DNA from: Homarus americanus
Lineage: Eukaryota; Arthropoda; Malacostraca; Decapoda; Nephropidae
Reading direction: 5' to 3'
Assembly: GCF_018991925.1 (NCBI RefSeq)
Contig: NW_024756914.1
Coordinates: forward strand, 6,490,217-6,554,216
Length of the DNA: 64,000 nt
Below the pieces are notes generated by a model. The model saw nothing but the letters and a program-made list of their open reading frames with translations, had not been told where the DNA came from and ran no database searches. Both the position numbers and the translations under genes were made by a program. Positions 1-14,027 of the stretch are shown piece by piece. Numbering within the stretch: position 1 is the first letter of the stretch; each line of letters starts with the position of its first letter.

Positions 1-195
1 CAAAGAGATCACAGCCATCTGCAGGAACGTCCAGTCAGTCCACACAATCTACTTCAAAGACTGTGATGCCAGCCGGTGACCCCAAGAGCGGAGACCTGAA
101 GGAGTTCGTGCATGAGGTGGAGTTCCAGCACAACACCCTACTGGGCAAGATGCAGCTCCTGAGGGAGACATTGGCCAAGCAGCTCGCACCTTCAG
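1..195 (+). CDS. Coding exon (3' part), probable upstream exon of a long dystrophin isoform
   Basis: The frame starting at base 3 is open to the donor at 196 (TTCAG|GTAAAC) and gives 64 codons plus one base, so the exon ends in phase 1. The first ~22 residues are Ser/Thr/Gln-rich and look disordered. A Met lies at 66-68. The last ~30 residues are heptad-like and probably helical, with HNTLLGKMQLLRETLAKQL. The exon is open at the window edge, so its true start is unseen. The next convincing same-strand acceptor, at 56618, also needs a phase 1 donor, and joining them makes GAT (Asp) before EREDVQKK of the dystrophin actin-binding domain. I therefore read it as an amino-terminal exon of the same gene. 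I do not recognise the peptide itself. It could instead belong to another coiled-coil gene; kazrin-like helices have a similar texture. The coding call is firm, the assignment moderate. Confidence 0.6.
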
Positions 196-1127
196 GTAAA
201 CGTGTTTTTGTGTTTAAATATATTTTATCCAGGTGTTAAGATGTGAAAGTTTCCCAAAATGTGACGCTGAAAGATCTGGGGTTGATTTTATGATTTCTCA
301 GAGTTCAGGAAAATTTATACTCTACTATGATATGTTTTGATGTCCTCTACTGACAATCTTCTTATTAGGGATAGTGTTAATTAGTGTTTATGTAATGTAT
401 ACACACACACGTCACGTAGGAACACACATAAAGATAGTGCGTGGCCAAGCACAGAAAAAGAGAGCGAGGGAGTGAAAGAGGAAGGGACGAAAATAGACAT
501 AGCAGCTCCGGCGCCAACTCTGGACGCACCAACAAATCCAGTTTTTCCTGGGCGTCTGGAACTGTTGCCCACCCACCTCCTAGGGTCCCACCTCCACCCA
601 CCACAATAGGTACATAACCCCATGATGAAAATAGACAGAACTGATAAGAGATGGGGAAATAATAATAAGAAGAAGTCAGTCTCATCTTCAATCCCATCAT
701 AGGATTTGGCTTTCTGCGTTATAAGTCGTTTCGTTATTGTTGTTGACGCTTTTAAAGAGAGTAATGTTTACACTTATTATATACAGAGGCCACAGCCGCG
801 CTAGGGAACGTTTTGTGGATGTTTGTCATAATGTTGGGTCATTACTATTGTAGCTCTCAGTCTTAGGATTAACTTGGGTTAAGTGAGACAACTATTGAAT
901 TGTAACAGTTTATTTAGCCAGAAAAATATAGATACAGAATGGATAATAATAATAATATTAACATGGCTGAGCCAGTTGAGAACCTGAGCTCTCTTTGAGG
1001 CACCTGATATATACTATTCATTTATCTCAAGGAAGTATTATGTAACATTTAGTATCATCTGGAATAGTACAATAGCATGGTGGTAATAAGTACATCTCAT
1101 AGTGTTACCACTGTTATCACTTCAATA

Positions 1128-1411
<284 letters not shown>

Positions 1412-3694
1412 GTGAAGATGTTGTGTAGGTGAGAGTTGTGTGAGGTAGGTGGGGGGGGGAGGTGCTGACAGAGGTGATAAGGATAACACTAAAGATAACC
1501 GGATGTTCAGGAGGTTATGTGGGGTCAGGGCCACGACAGATATCATTGTAGTGAGATAACAGGATCAAGATTACCAAGTGTGATGGTTGGACTGGATGAC
1601 TTCGCCAGGATAATTACTGTGGTGGTGATGATGATGATGATAGGAAGATGTTTGAGGGAGGAATGCACACAGATAAAACAGGAGGAAGAAGAGGAGGAGG
1701 CATAGGAGGAGGAGTAGGAGGTGCAGGAGGAGATGGTGTAGGAGGAGGAGGTGTAGGGGAGGGGGACGAGGTGATATAAGAGAAAGAGGAGGAGGAGGAG
1801 GCTAAGGGGAGGAGGAGGGAAGATGGAGGTGAAGTACAAGGGAAGGAGGTGGAGGAGGAGGTGGTGGTGACACTAATAGTGGTCAGCAGAAGAATGAGTG
1901 GTGAAGGGCGGGTGGTGTGTTCCCTTGAGTTTTATGCTATGACTAAATGCTCCAAGCTTGGCATAATGCGACCAACGATGCGACATACACTTTAATGGAT
2001 AATTTTCTCTCCGTTTGTATCATTATTTCCTATTTTCTTTCACCCTATGATTAACCACCCTACCTCTAACCTAACCTAACCTTATCTAATCCTTGTAGTT
2101 AGGGTAAAGATACCTAACAAATGATGTGCCGTATAAGATATTGGAAACGCTTGAATGATTATGCACGGTGTTGTGTCGTAAGCCCGCGCCACTCCAGGTA
2201 TTAATATATACGCATTCAAGACTCAAGCTTTTAATTCAATTTAGTTTAGTAAATAACCACCACTCCTGATCTGACTGGTGGATGTTTATTATTTTTTTTT
2301 CAAGTACCACCCTTGTGTAGTTCAGCTTTCTTATTCCACTACATCAACACCACCACCTTAGTTCCTCACAGTCTCTCCTTATTTTCGCATAGATTTGACT
2401 TATTTCGTTGTGAAGGTGAAGTCGTTCTTGTCGATTTTATTTTTGATTTCCACAAATTAATCTTGTATCCTCATGTCTGACACCGCAGATGCTTTTGCCA
2501 CACTGATGGTGACACAGGTCATGATGGTGTTCACTATCAGGAGAGGAAGGCATTGATGTCAGTCACTTGAACTGTAGATTACCTTTACTGATATTCCGGC
2601 TGTACATTGCCACTCTCAGCAGAGGAACATCAGCTGTACAAACACTGTTTCGTGAGGCAATGTTTGAATGGGTTCCTTCTGTTCTTGATTGGTGAGGAAC
2701 ATCACCTAGGTGATAATGTTGTAGTCATCATCTTCATGTTTATACCGTAAACTCACTGTTTTCTTTCTCTCACAATATCGACAACCAGGAAATAATTTTC
2801 TGCGCAGAACAATTTTATCTTGTCTTTATGTTGTAGCCACTCCTTATGATTGAGTCCCTGGCAGGTGGACTTCATCTCCAGAGTGATTTTGTTATCTGGG
2901 TCAGGATGGTATGTGCCTTAGTGGAGTAGCTCTGATGACTTCCCCACACACACACACATGGTAGATACTGAGCGCAGGAGTGTGGTAGTGGTAGTTCTCT
3001 ATAGCTATTGTTAGTCTCATAGACTGATGTCAGTCATGTGATGGAGAGGAGGCCTGATACACTGAGATTATCCTATTTTTTTAACTTATCTGTCTAGTGG
3101 AGTGTGTCTCCTCACTATCATCCGCCACATCAGTCGTAGGTTACTTAGGGTGATGGTCCCTGACGCTGAACAGTGACACACCCAGAGTATAGAACTAGCT
3201 GAAACTGTCCCTATAATGGTGGTGTGGTTTCGTATCTGATTTTTTATTTAGATTCGCATGTTCTCGTAATTTTAGAGGACCTTATATGATTATAGGGTCA
3301 TTATACTCCAACTAGAGCAGGTGAATAGTAATAATGAATAAAACAGGTAGCTAATTAAAAAAAACACAACCTGCGTGAATGTGTATAATTTTTTCAAGAA
3401 GGATCAGAAACTGATTTTTTTTATAACTGGACTCTTTTTAGCAGGGTTTTCTTTAAGACATTTTAAACCGGACTCCCTTAAAGCAGACTTACTGAACGGA
3501 CAACTTTCATAAAACTTTCATTAGGTTTTTTTTTTTTTTACAGAATTTGTTGTATTGAAAAGGAAGTCATGAGGCCTTGGGGACTGATCCTTTACTTCCT
3601 CCTTCGTTGACGACATGAGTTTTAACTTTTACAACTTACGACATTTTTATGACTTCTGATTACTGAGGCGACTCCAGCCCTCGTGAATACCCGA

Positions 3695-3840
3695 GTCGGT
3701 GATGATGATGATGATGATGAATACCTGAGTGAACGATGATAAGGATGATGAATACCTGAGTGAACGATGATGATGGTGATGAATACCTGAGTCAGTGATG
3801 ATGATGAATACCTGAGTCACTGATGATGATGAATACATCA
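3695..3840. repeat. 25-30 bp minisatellite built on GATGATGAATACCTGAGT
   Basis: GAATACCTGAGT recurs, exactly 25 bases apart at 3781, 3806 and 3831 and ~30 apart before that, each copy separated by a short GAT run. A trinucleotide repeat has been captured into a longer unit. Confidence 0.85.
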
Positions 3841-4199
3841 TGAATTAATTTGTTCATTCAACCTCTGATCAAAATCTCTTTTTAAAGTTTTTATTTTTTG
3901 TGTATTTTTCGACGTAATTTTTTTATTGTCGATTAATTTTAATTGTATTTATTTGTTTAATGGCCTTGTTTATCGCTTTACGACATCATATATAATCTAG
4001 TCATGGTTTTGTGTTTGTTTTTTTCACTTTGTTTTTGTAAATTCAAGTTCGTTTTGTTTTCGTCCTCAGTTTTTTGGGTGTTCTTTTGTTGAGCATTTAT
4101 TCGTTTTTTTGAGGCGACACATTTCTTGGCGTCGTCGTGAATGGGTCTTCAACTCCCGCCTCCATGTTATGATTTTGTGGGGCGTCAGCGGACCGTGAA

Positions 4200-4499
4200 T
4201 CCTGCCAGAGTGGAGGAGGTGGAGTTGAGGAGGGGAGGAGGAGAAGGTGAAGGGAGGGGGGTAAGGAGGAGGAAGTGGTTGGAGGGGGAAGGAGGGGGAT
4301 GTGGTGGGAGGGGGAAGTGGTGGGAGTAAGGAAAGGAGGAGGAGGAAATGGAGAGGGGGAAGGAAAGGAGGTGAAGGGAAGGGGGAAAGTAGGAGGATGA
4401 GGTGGATAGAGTGAGGAAAGGAGGACATGGGTTGGGGGAGACATGAAGAGGTGCAAGGAGGTGGTGCTGAGACACGAATATTACCAGAGGAGAGCATCG

Positions 4500-4539
<40 letters not shown>

Positions 4540-4552
4540 ATACACACACACA
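4200..4552. repeat. Polypurine tract followed by (CA)n
   Basis: 4200-4450 is almost pure G/A on the plus strand (GGAGGAGGAGG, GAAGGGAGGGGG). A CA array lies at 4501-4552. The overlapping long open frames on the minus strand are Pro/Ser-rich artefacts. Confidence 0.9.
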
Positions 4553-4923
4553 ATCTGACTCACATAAACACGCCGCACGTATACACACAAACACTCATTC
4601 ATTCACATACGGATGAATGAAAGGCGATACGATAACTACTGTATACAACTCCCTGTCACCAGTCCACTACCAGGCAGACTGTAGTAAGAGATCCAATGGT
4701 GTATGTACCCAGTTATCATATATAAACAGGAAGGTGTAATTTTCACCTACTCTACGAGTTCTTCTCTTTCATCGCTATACTCTGTTAATTCCCCCATGAA
4801 ATTATATCAGTTTAGATTTCAAATAAGATGAATCTGTTCCATGATATTTAATTGTTTTCCCTGTTGTTGTGAGTTGATTTTGTTTATACGAAGTTAATAC
4901 GTAATACAAGATTGCACTCGAGG

Positions 4924-5345
<422 letters not shown>

Positions 5346-5848
5346 GCAAACTTTCCCGGATATGAGAACAAACCACCTGTGTCATGTCCTTATGGCGCAG
5401 TATAATATGGCGCGTCATTTTGCATTGTGTGTTTAGGTAGGTGAAAAGCGACGAGTCTGTTTTAAGGAGACTATTGTTCTGTCGCTTTTATTACTTTTCA
5501 ATGTTATTCTGGATGTTGTGAGAGAGAGGCACAAGGGATAAATTTGATTATCTATTCGTATTTTTTCGGTATATCTTTCTCTTCTATCAACTTTCCCTTT
5601 CTCTTTTTCTTTTCTTACTCCTCTCTTTTCCTCCTCCTCCTCTCCTTTATCCCTCCTCCTCTCTCTTTCCTCCCCTCCCTTTCCTCCTACCCCCATCCTC
5701 TTCTTCTCTCCTCAAAGATCATGTGGTGAGGGTACTTGGTGTGATGGTGGACGTAACAAGTGCAGTAATTAACAATGGTCGCGGGGAGGAGCACCCTGGA
5801 CTAGGTCGGGACCGTCATGTTGGCTCCGTCATATTACACTCATTTCGG

Positions 5849-5849
<1 letters not shown>

Positions 5850-5905
<56 letters not shown>

Positions 5906-5909
5906 TTTA

Positions 5910-5953
<44 letters not shown>

Positions 5954-5975
5954 GTTATTATTATTATTATTGTTA

Positions 5976-6007
<32 letters not shown>
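5850..6007. repeat. (TTA)n array of ~158 bp
   Basis: TTA units with occasional TTTTTA and TTG variants. It is the longest ATT-class array here; the poly-Ile/Leu frames across it are artefacts. Confidence 0.95.
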
Positions 6008-6915
6008 CCTGAGACAAGGGTACAGGTATTACAGGTGTGTGTTACAGGAGACAAGAGTTCAGGTATTACAAATGCCTTACAAGAGCATAGACTTCAAAAT
6101 AGTTATAAATCGTGATTAAATTATTTTATTTCTAGAGATAATATTAAATACCCGGCATATGGTAAATTTAATTCTGTATTAGGATTACATATTTCATTTA
6201 AATTACATAAATCCTCTGGACATGATACGACTACAGCAAAAGAGATTTCAGGAGGATTATAATACTTGTCATATTTGATTCCATTAATCCTGGGACACCA
6301 TTAGCCTCCAGGTGTTGATTGATACGAGTACAGGTAAATAAGCTTCACATTAATAACATTACACCTAGGTCATATATTTGTTTAAGCTTTTAATTTGCAT
6401 ACAATAGTAGAAGCACAGATACAGATGCCAGGTATTTCAGAATTACATTACATTCTCATTTAATTGATTGAGAGACATCATAGGTGAGTTACAGGTGTGT
6501 CTAACAGCCTTCAGAATGATAGTTTTGAACATTTAATTTAATTTAATATTAAACAAAACGCCATAACAACAGTGCGGATACAGTTACAGATAGATTTCAA
6601 AACAATAACAATATGTAAGTATTATGTAATCAGTAGGTCCTCATGTCCTTCCTCATATTGCACACACCGAAGACTAATATTTTCATAATTTAATAGTATA
6701 TGTTGCTTCAGAAATAACAGTATAAGTACAGATACAAATAGACGTACGGTACAGACACAGGTAAAGAAATTTGAAGGTTATTACAGCACACAAATACTCA
6801 CCTGGGTAAAGTGTACAGTACGATGTTACCTTCCTCATGTACACTTAATCCAGACTAACCTTAGCGTGTGTGTTACTTATCTTATGTCTACAATATAATA
6901 TCTCCTTGAGTGATA

Positions 6916-6917
<2 letters not shown>
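6008..6917. other. Gene-free AT-rich tract with ACAGGT/ACAGATAC words
   Basis: No coding sign. ACAGGTATTACAGGT and AGATACAG-type words recur irregularly, which may be a decayed minisatellite but has no clear period. Confidence 0.5.
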
Positions 6918-6958
<41 letters not shown>

Positions 6959-7738
6959 TACAGTGAGGTGATAAGAGGAGCCCAGTAACAGACAAAGCGT
7001 CTCTGTCCCTCTGTTGATACCCGGGAAGAGTCGCGTCCACCATCACACACAACCACCTCCACACCACCACACAGCACTACCACACTACTACCGCACCTAC
7101 CACCACCTCATTACCATCATGCTCATACCATTATGCATCCACATTACCACACAGCAATACCACACCACACCACCAAGACCACTCTACTCAACTACCACAC
7201 TTATCACTAGCATATTACCACAATAACACACCACAGTACCACACCACCACCTTACCTTGTCATGCTTTATAAACTTAACTTCAATCACTGCAGCCTTGAC
7301 CTCTGCCACCTTCTCTCACCCCCTCACCACGCCCCTCACCCCTCACCACGCTCCTCACCTCTCACCTATCTTCTCCTAACTATTTCACCTCTTGCCTCAC
7401 CCCATCTCCTCTTTCACTCCTAACCTACTTCTTCACTCCTTACCTCCTCCCTCGCCTTCTCCCTCACTCCTCACCCCTCACCACCTCCTTCATCTCTCAC
7501 CAACTCCCTCACCCCTCAAATATGACACTCAACCACCAATACAGTAATCCCCCCCACGTGGTAAGTGTCATACGAGTGATGCAATAACCTAGTTACGAGC
7601 GCCAGTGTCATTTAAAACCACCTTACCGCAGCCGTGTATGACCGTGGTAACATGATGAGCGTGTTTCATAATTACCTCAGACACGAAGTACAAAGAAATT
7701 GGATACCCCGATACGTGTGATTTGTGTGTGTGTGTGTG

Positions 7739-7782
<44 letters not shown>

Positions 7783-8005
7783 CTCCAGTGGCTGTACCTG
7801 TGTTATGTTTGTGTTTTTCACTACTGAGGTATTTTTATGGTGTTTTTTTTAAGTGTGTATTTTACCTGAAGATTAATTACCCAATGGTTCCTGGCAGGGT
7901 TAGGTTAGGTTAGGTTAGGTTAGGTTAGGTTAGGTTAGGTTTGGTTTTGGTTAAGGTGGTTAAGCTTCAGGTGAAATATGCTGCGGCGAAGCTTCAGGTG
8001 TTCCG

Positions 8006-8071
<66 letters not shown>
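6918..8071. repeat. (TG)n, CCA-rich and CTCACC-rich tracts, (TG)n, (TTA)n
   Basis: TG at 6918-6957 is followed by ACCACC-rich DNA (7040-7250) and CTCACCCCTCACC-rich DNA (7300-7520). A second TG array lies at 7723-7779, the TTAGG array at 7898-7941 and a TTA array at 8006-8071. No gene. Confidence 0.85.
7898..7941. repeat. Interstitial TTAGG array
   Basis: Nearly nine uninterrupted GGTTA units, the longest clean copy in the window, followed by a degenerate GGTTTGGTTTTGG tail. Two AAGCTTCAGGTG direct copies lie just downstream. Confidence 0.92.
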
Positions 8072-8269
8072 GTGTTTTCTTGTTTTAATTGTTGGGTTTA
8101 ATTGGAAATATTAATACAATGGCTGATTTTATTATAAAGAAACTCCTATGTAAGAGCCTCCTACTGGTGGTGCCTTAGTCTGGGCAGCTGGTGAGGAATG
8201 ACACCAGCACCCGTCACCCTGGCTCCTCATCCAGCTGATTCACCCGTACCCAACTGAGTGAGCTCCCAT

Positions 8270-8730
8270 CACCACGCCTCCTCCTCCTTGTTCTTCGCTA
8301 CTGACTCTCACTCTCTTCTTCTCCTCCCCTCCCCTACCCTTCTTCCCTCCTCGCCATTTTCTCGCCACTACCCCATCGTCCTTACCACTCTCGCCAAAAT
8401 CCTCCTCTCCTCGCCACAACCTTCCACCTCCTCGCCATCACCTGTGCCCTGCCACACTCCTGCTGGGTGTCGGTCACGGAAGAATTTACTACCTGGAGCT
8501 TTCTTCCTAATGAGTGACTTTGGAGGTTACAGGAGTCTTGAGAGGGTCTTGTCCCCCCCCCTCCATCCCTTCCCTTCCCTGCCCCTTACCCTCCTTTCTT
8601 CCCTCCCATGTCATCCCCTCTTGCCCCCCCCCTCCTTCTTTCCTCCTTCCTCTCCTCCTCCTTCCTCTCCTTCCCACCTTCTCCTCCTTTCCCTCCCCAC
8701 CACCTCCCCCTCTTCTTCCCCCCACTACCT
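8270..8730. repeat. Long polypyrimidine tract
   Basis: The plus strand is C/T-dominated (CTCCTCC, CCCTTCC), with a short unbiased gap around 8450-8540. A 222-codon open frame here is Pro/Ser/Leu-rich and a composition artefact. Confidence 0.85.
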
Positions 8731-9820
8731 CCGTGTTTTATTTTTTACTCCCTGTGTGTTATGTCTTGGTCCAAGTGTTTTATTTCTCGTTCCATTATTT
8801 AATTTTTCCTTTGTTTTGTTTTATTTTCTGGCTATAGGTTTTTCTTGTTTTATTTATTTATTTATTTGTTTTTTTTTAGTCCCTTGTCTTAGCTCGCGTC
8901 TGGATTGTCTCAGAGGAAATCCTTGAGTTACTTAAAAGTGACGTCAGATGTGAACTCTCTCAACACACACACCGCTTCTCCTCCCTTATCTCTGAAGGCA
9001 GACTTTCCGTTCCGTGAGTTTGAAAATTGCGAACAAAATAACTCGTACAACCTACTCGTGGAAAGATCACACTTGGTTTATGGATATATAATGTTATTCA
9101 CCTCACTTGAGTTCAGTAATAAATCTTTTGTGTCGTCACAGTTCAGAGTTATGGTCACTGACAATTGGCTCTGGCACTTCGGGATTATTGGTCGCCTTTA
9201 CTGTTATCCTTGTTATTCTGTTCACTTGACTCGTCCATCCTCTCGTAATGAACGTAATTTGCTGTATTATTTATTCGTTAAAAGACATACCAGTGGAGAT
9301 GTTACCAAGCTGGAGATATACCTTAATTAAGCTGAAGATGTTCCTAAGCTGGAGATATGGCCAAGTTTCGTTTCATCGTGCTGCTCGGTATTTCAGGACT
9401 TGTATAGGAATGTGTGTTGGTATTGTTTCCATGTGTACAACAGTGGGGTCGGGAGTGGTTGGGTGGCTGGCAGACAACGATAGAAAGAAACCATAACTAT
9501 ATTTCTATTCATTTATTCAAAGCAATTTCCATGAAGTAATCAGTCGGATGCTTCTCACCACAAGAAGGACTTTAATTTACTTTTGTTATGCCAACCAAAG
9601 TTACAAGTTGGTTCTTTTAGACGATAAATTGTATGTTTTTGTTAGATGTATCTCAAAGTAGAAAAAAAGTAAATAAGAAACGGAGGGAAGTCGACCGTGT
9701 CTCATAATATACTTAGGTGAGGTTAATGTTCGGTATCTCTAGGTGATATAGGTGTAGGTAAGGTAAGAGAGACGTGTACGGGGCAGTGTTCAGGTACCAT
9801 TAATCATGTTTATCTCGCCT

Positions 9821-9822
<2 letters not shown>

Positions 9823-9882
<60 letters not shown>
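9823..9882. repeat. (TC)n microsatellite
   Basis: A pure TC array of 60 bases. The flanks are unique AT-rich DNA. Confidence 0.95.
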
Positions 9883-9884
<2 letters not shown>

Positions 9885-10499
9885 CTGGGGCTCTTAATGC
9901 ATGACACAACACCTACTTTCTTATCCAGTCTCTCCTTGTTTTTATTTATGATTTCTTCTTTGTGTTGCTCCACTTTCACCATGATGTGTCGTACTTGACC
10001 TGTGATCTGTAATTGTCCACCACCTGATAAGAACACTCGCTTTATTTTATCCTTATGTTTAAAGAAAATAACATATTCAATAAAAACATTTCCCCAGGAG
10101 AGAAAAAACTATAAATGCCATAATATTAATTGAAAAAACACACTTAAATTTCAATGGAACAATATGGTACTATCAGCGTATATTTACATGTTTACAAAGA
10201 TCTTCATACGCAAAAATATATCATAGAGGGATTATAGAAACCTGTGTATAATATCTCTAACTAAAGCTTTACACTGTGAGAGGCTATGAGCCCGGGGCAA
10301 AACCTGCTTAAAATACAGCTACGATTGCTCTGAGGTCAAGGTAAAGTGGAAGATGAGGTGAGGGGGGGTGGATGATGGAGTGGATGAAGGGGTAGATGAA
10401 AGGGTGGATGAGGGGATGGATGGGGAGTCGCTCGTATTATATTATGGTGGCATGTATGTATGTATGTATATCTGCATGTGTGTATTTTATTATATTATT

Positions 10500-11190
10500 T
10501 TATTTCTTTCCCCGTTTTCCTCTTTGTTACTCTTCCTCTCCTCCTCCTTCTCTTCCTCTTATGTCTGCTAGTCTTCCTCCTCCTCGTCTTTGTCACTTTT
10601 TTATTCTGCCTCTCACTCCTCCTCCTGTCTGCCACTTCTCCTCCCCTCCCTCCCTCCCTCGTCTGCTGTTACTTTCTCCTCCTGCTGCCTCCTCCATTAT
10701 GCGTCTTCCCCCCTCCCTCCATCTCTCTCTCCTCCTCCTCCTCCTGTCTGCTACTCTTCCTCGTTCTGTTTTTGTCTCCTTACCCGCCACCACTCCTCTC
10801 CCTCCGTTATCTTCACCTCCACTTCTTCTTTATTTCTTACCATGTTGTTGTTGTTCCATCTTCTGTTCCCCATTCTTCCTTCTCTGTCTATTCTTCCCTT
10901 CCTTCCCCTCCTCCTTCTTCTCTTTCTCCTCCTACTCATGTCCTGATTAATATTTCCGTTCCGCTGTTTTCTTCTCCTCAATACACCCATTCCTATACCC
11001 CCTCTTCCCTCTCCACCAGTTGCTCCTCCTCCTCCTCCCTCTCCACCAGTTGCTCCTCCCCCTCCCTCTCCACCCTCTCCACCAGTTACTCTACCTCCCT
11101 CTCCACCTACTGTTTCTCCCTCTCCACCCACAGGTACTTTTGTTCCTCGTCCTCCCTCCCTCTCCACCTACTTGTACTCACTCCGTCCTG
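10500..11190. repeat. Polypyrimidine tract ending in a CTCTCCACCAGTTGCTCCTC minisatellite
   Basis: Nearly 700 bases dominated by C/T. From about 11000 a unit CTCCACCAGTTGCTCC, later CTCCACCTACT, recurs at irregular spacing. Open frames on both strands (up to 259 codons) are low-complexity artefacts. Confidence 0.85.
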
Positions 11191-11479
11191 CCTCCCCCTC
11201 CATGCTGGGCGTTGGGGTCAGTCATTCACAGGGCGGTGATGGTAGCGGGTGAACTGGGTGGTTGTGTAGTGTGAGAGTGTGTGTGTGTGTGTGGGTCGTT
11301 GCTCCTCCTCCTCCTCCGGCTTCTCCTCCTCCACCACCCCAGCACCTCCTCCTCCTCCCTGTTGTGGTAGTCAATTCCTACACCACACAGTCTCCTCGTG
11401 GCGGCTGTGCCCTTCACTCCACCACAAACTTGGATTAACATCGTGTGTGTGTGTGTGTGTGGAGTTTACAAGTGTTTAG

Positions 11480-12602
11480 TGTAGAAAAACGTCGAGGTAC
11501 TAGTGTTGTGACCAAGAAGTTTCTCTCGGGCATAAACTTGGATTGAAGATATGTCTGTAAAGTGTAAAAAGTGTGTTGGTAGACATTATCCAGAGCACAG
11601 AGTTGAGATAGAGAGAATTACACGGCAGTTCATGATAGGAAGTCAAGATTAATAGTGTAAATATCGATTACATTTTTGTCGTTGTGAAGGAAAATCGTAT
11701 TGGTAGAAATATTCTCGGTTGTGAATGAGAATATCAGTCCACCATACACGTAGATGGATAAAGTATGTGTTTGTGATCAGTACAGGTGTATGTCTCGTGG
11801 AATAACAGTCCTGGGTGATAATGTTCGTCAGCCGCAAAAAGTTGGAATACCGGTACAGTAATTTGGTTTTAAGTGCTGTCGTAGGTGAGAAGGTGAGACT
11901 ATCGTAGACACGGGAATAGTGTTGTGAGAAATAGTGAAATAGTTACAATATACCAGCAACACACCCAATGTTGACCCCAGGCGTGTCTGCAGCTGTGGGG
12001 TGAACGTGTTAGTGGCAAGATTGTGGGTAAAAGATTAAAAATAATGAGCAGTGAAATAATAAACAAAACGTGTCAGGTTACAATGTCCTGTGTTCCGTGA
12101 AGGAGGAATAATTCAACTCTCAAGAACATGGTAGATTTTTATGTTGCGTCAAAAACTGTGTCCTAGACTGTAAATATTTAGATTACAAGAGGAAAAAATA
12201 CATCACATCATGTCATCCCATTCAAGAAAACCCATTGCTGCATTGCGGTCAAATCTCGAGGAATTAGAATAGAGTTTATTTAAAAGACACCGAGAAATGT
12301 GTGTGTTTGTGCAGTCAAGATAAAGAATGACTCGGTGGATACGAATATGTGGTGGAAAGGATAAGAATAATATGAAACACGATTTTAGCGGGTTGGTGAT
12401 GCCCCTCCTCTTACCCGGCCAGCAGTAGTGGAGCTCACTGGCCGAGTTACCCCCAGAGCTCAGGCGTCTGTATGTCTGTCTGTTTTTTTTTATTTACAAT
12501 TAATACCAGTGTTATTGTCATCATTATTACAGGGAGTTAAAGTAGCATATAATTTTTGTATTATTTTTATTAATCTTATTGGCAAAGCTAGTATGAGTAT
12601 TT
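11480..12602. other. Gene-free unique stretch
   Basis: A less repetitive part of the large intron. I find no exon with good splice sites and no transposon signature. Confidence 0.5.
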
Positions 12603-12632
12603 CATTATTATTATTATTAGTAGTAGTAGTAA

Positions 12633-12665
<33 letters not shown>

Positions 12666-12678
12666 CAGCAGTAATAGT
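12603..12678. repeat. (TTA)n passing into (AGT)n
   Basis: ATT units change into TAG/AGT units, ending in AGCAGCAGT. The hydrophobic open frame over it is an artefact. Confidence 0.9.
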
Positions 12679-12937
12679 CAGGTAGTACGGTTGCTATCAG
12701 TGTAATAGGAGATAAGTTACAGGGAGCGTCTTGTTGAAGCCTGAAAAGTTTGACCGCCCAAAAAATAATGACAAATTAGATGACAATAGATCAAAATGAT
12801 AACCGAGTGATCTGGTCCTACGTGTGAATTGATAAAGACTCAGAAAGACTGTAATTCATTGTTCAATTTTGTTGAGATTGTTCAGAGTGTACAAATGGTG
12901 AAACTGCTTTATGCTGCTACGATGATGCCATAGTGAG

Positions 12938-12957
12938 TAGGTTAGGTTAGGTTAGGT
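12938..12957. repeat. Short TTAGG array
   Basis: Three to four GGTTA units. Degenerate TTAGGT words continue to about 13100 (TTAGTTAGGTTATGATAGAT and similar), suggesting decay of a longer array. Confidence 0.7.
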
Positions 12958-13359
12958 ATTGAAAGGTTAAGTATAGTTTAGTTAGGTTATGATAGATTAG
13001 GTACCGGTAATGTAAGGTTAGGTTTGTTAACGTTTAAGTACAGTTAGGCTAGATTAGGTACTGTAAGGATAAAATTAGGCTTAACACCAGTTAGGTTGCC
13101 GGAATATAGAGCTGTCACCGGTCAAATAAAAATAATAGCCATTTCATCTAATATTGTGCAAGTCAACGAGGCCCTGCAATTGAAGTGATCGTTGGTCTAT
13201 TGTGAAATAAGTGTGTAATGTGGTCATACTCGAGAGGTCATGCATCCGTGTTGAAGCTGGTGTCTTATGGTCGAGTCTTGGGTGCATAGTGACGAGAGAT
13301 GACGTCCTCTTAAAAACTGGGAGGTAAAAAAGAAAGTTGTAACAAGGAAATGACTTGTA

Positions 13360-13577
13360 AATAAGATTGGAACGTGTGTGTGACCTGGAAACGCTGTTTA
13401 AACTGTACAAAACGTGTATGTGACCTACAGGTACAGTAGAGATGAGGACTATGTAAACTGTATACAGTATATGTAATCTGGAGAGTGGATTAAACAACTA
13501 CGTGACCTGGAAATATGATCAAAAGGAGTGTTTAAAGTGAAGAAAAAATAACGTCAGTGTAACCTGGAAATATGAGT

Positions 13578-13640
<63 letters not shown>

Positions 13641-13960
13641 TGTAATCTGGAAACGTGGATTAAATGTGTATGTAATCCGGAAATATAATTTAAACGTGAT
13701 TAAGATTTGGAAACATGATATAACTGTGATTGTAATCTGGAAACATGATTTATACGTGAATATAAACGTGTAAGTGACTTAGAAAAAGCAATTTAAATTG
13801 GTGTGTGATAGAAAACCTGATTGAAGTGAACGCATTTGTGAGTTAGAAAACATGAATTAAACGTGTATGTGACCTGGAAAAATTTAATTTAATCGTGTGT
13901 TTAAACCAATATGATTATCAAAGTAATTTAAATGTGTGTGACCTGGAAACATTAATTAAA
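13360..13960. repeat. Decayed ~35-40 bp minisatellite with embedded (GT)n
   Basis: GTGACCTGGAAA and variants (GTAATCTGGAAACATGATT, GTGACTTAGAAA) recur more than ten times with TTTAAACGTG between. A GT array at 13582-13639 sits inside. The series leads directly into the cleaner 31 bp array that follows. Confidence 0.8.
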
Positions 13961-14027
13961 CGTGTGACTAACATATATAACGAGATGAAACATGAAAGTA
14001 GCATAGAAAATGGGATTCCTCACAACA

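Noticed and set aside
8258..8926. 222-codon Pro/Ser-rich frame
   Set aside because: Composition artefact of CTCCTCC-rich DNA, with several frames open at once.
10396..11239. Several overlapping frames of 118-259 codons on both strands
   Set aside because: All lie in one polypyrimidine tract; every frame is low complexity (Ser/Leu/Pro or Arg/Glu/Gly).
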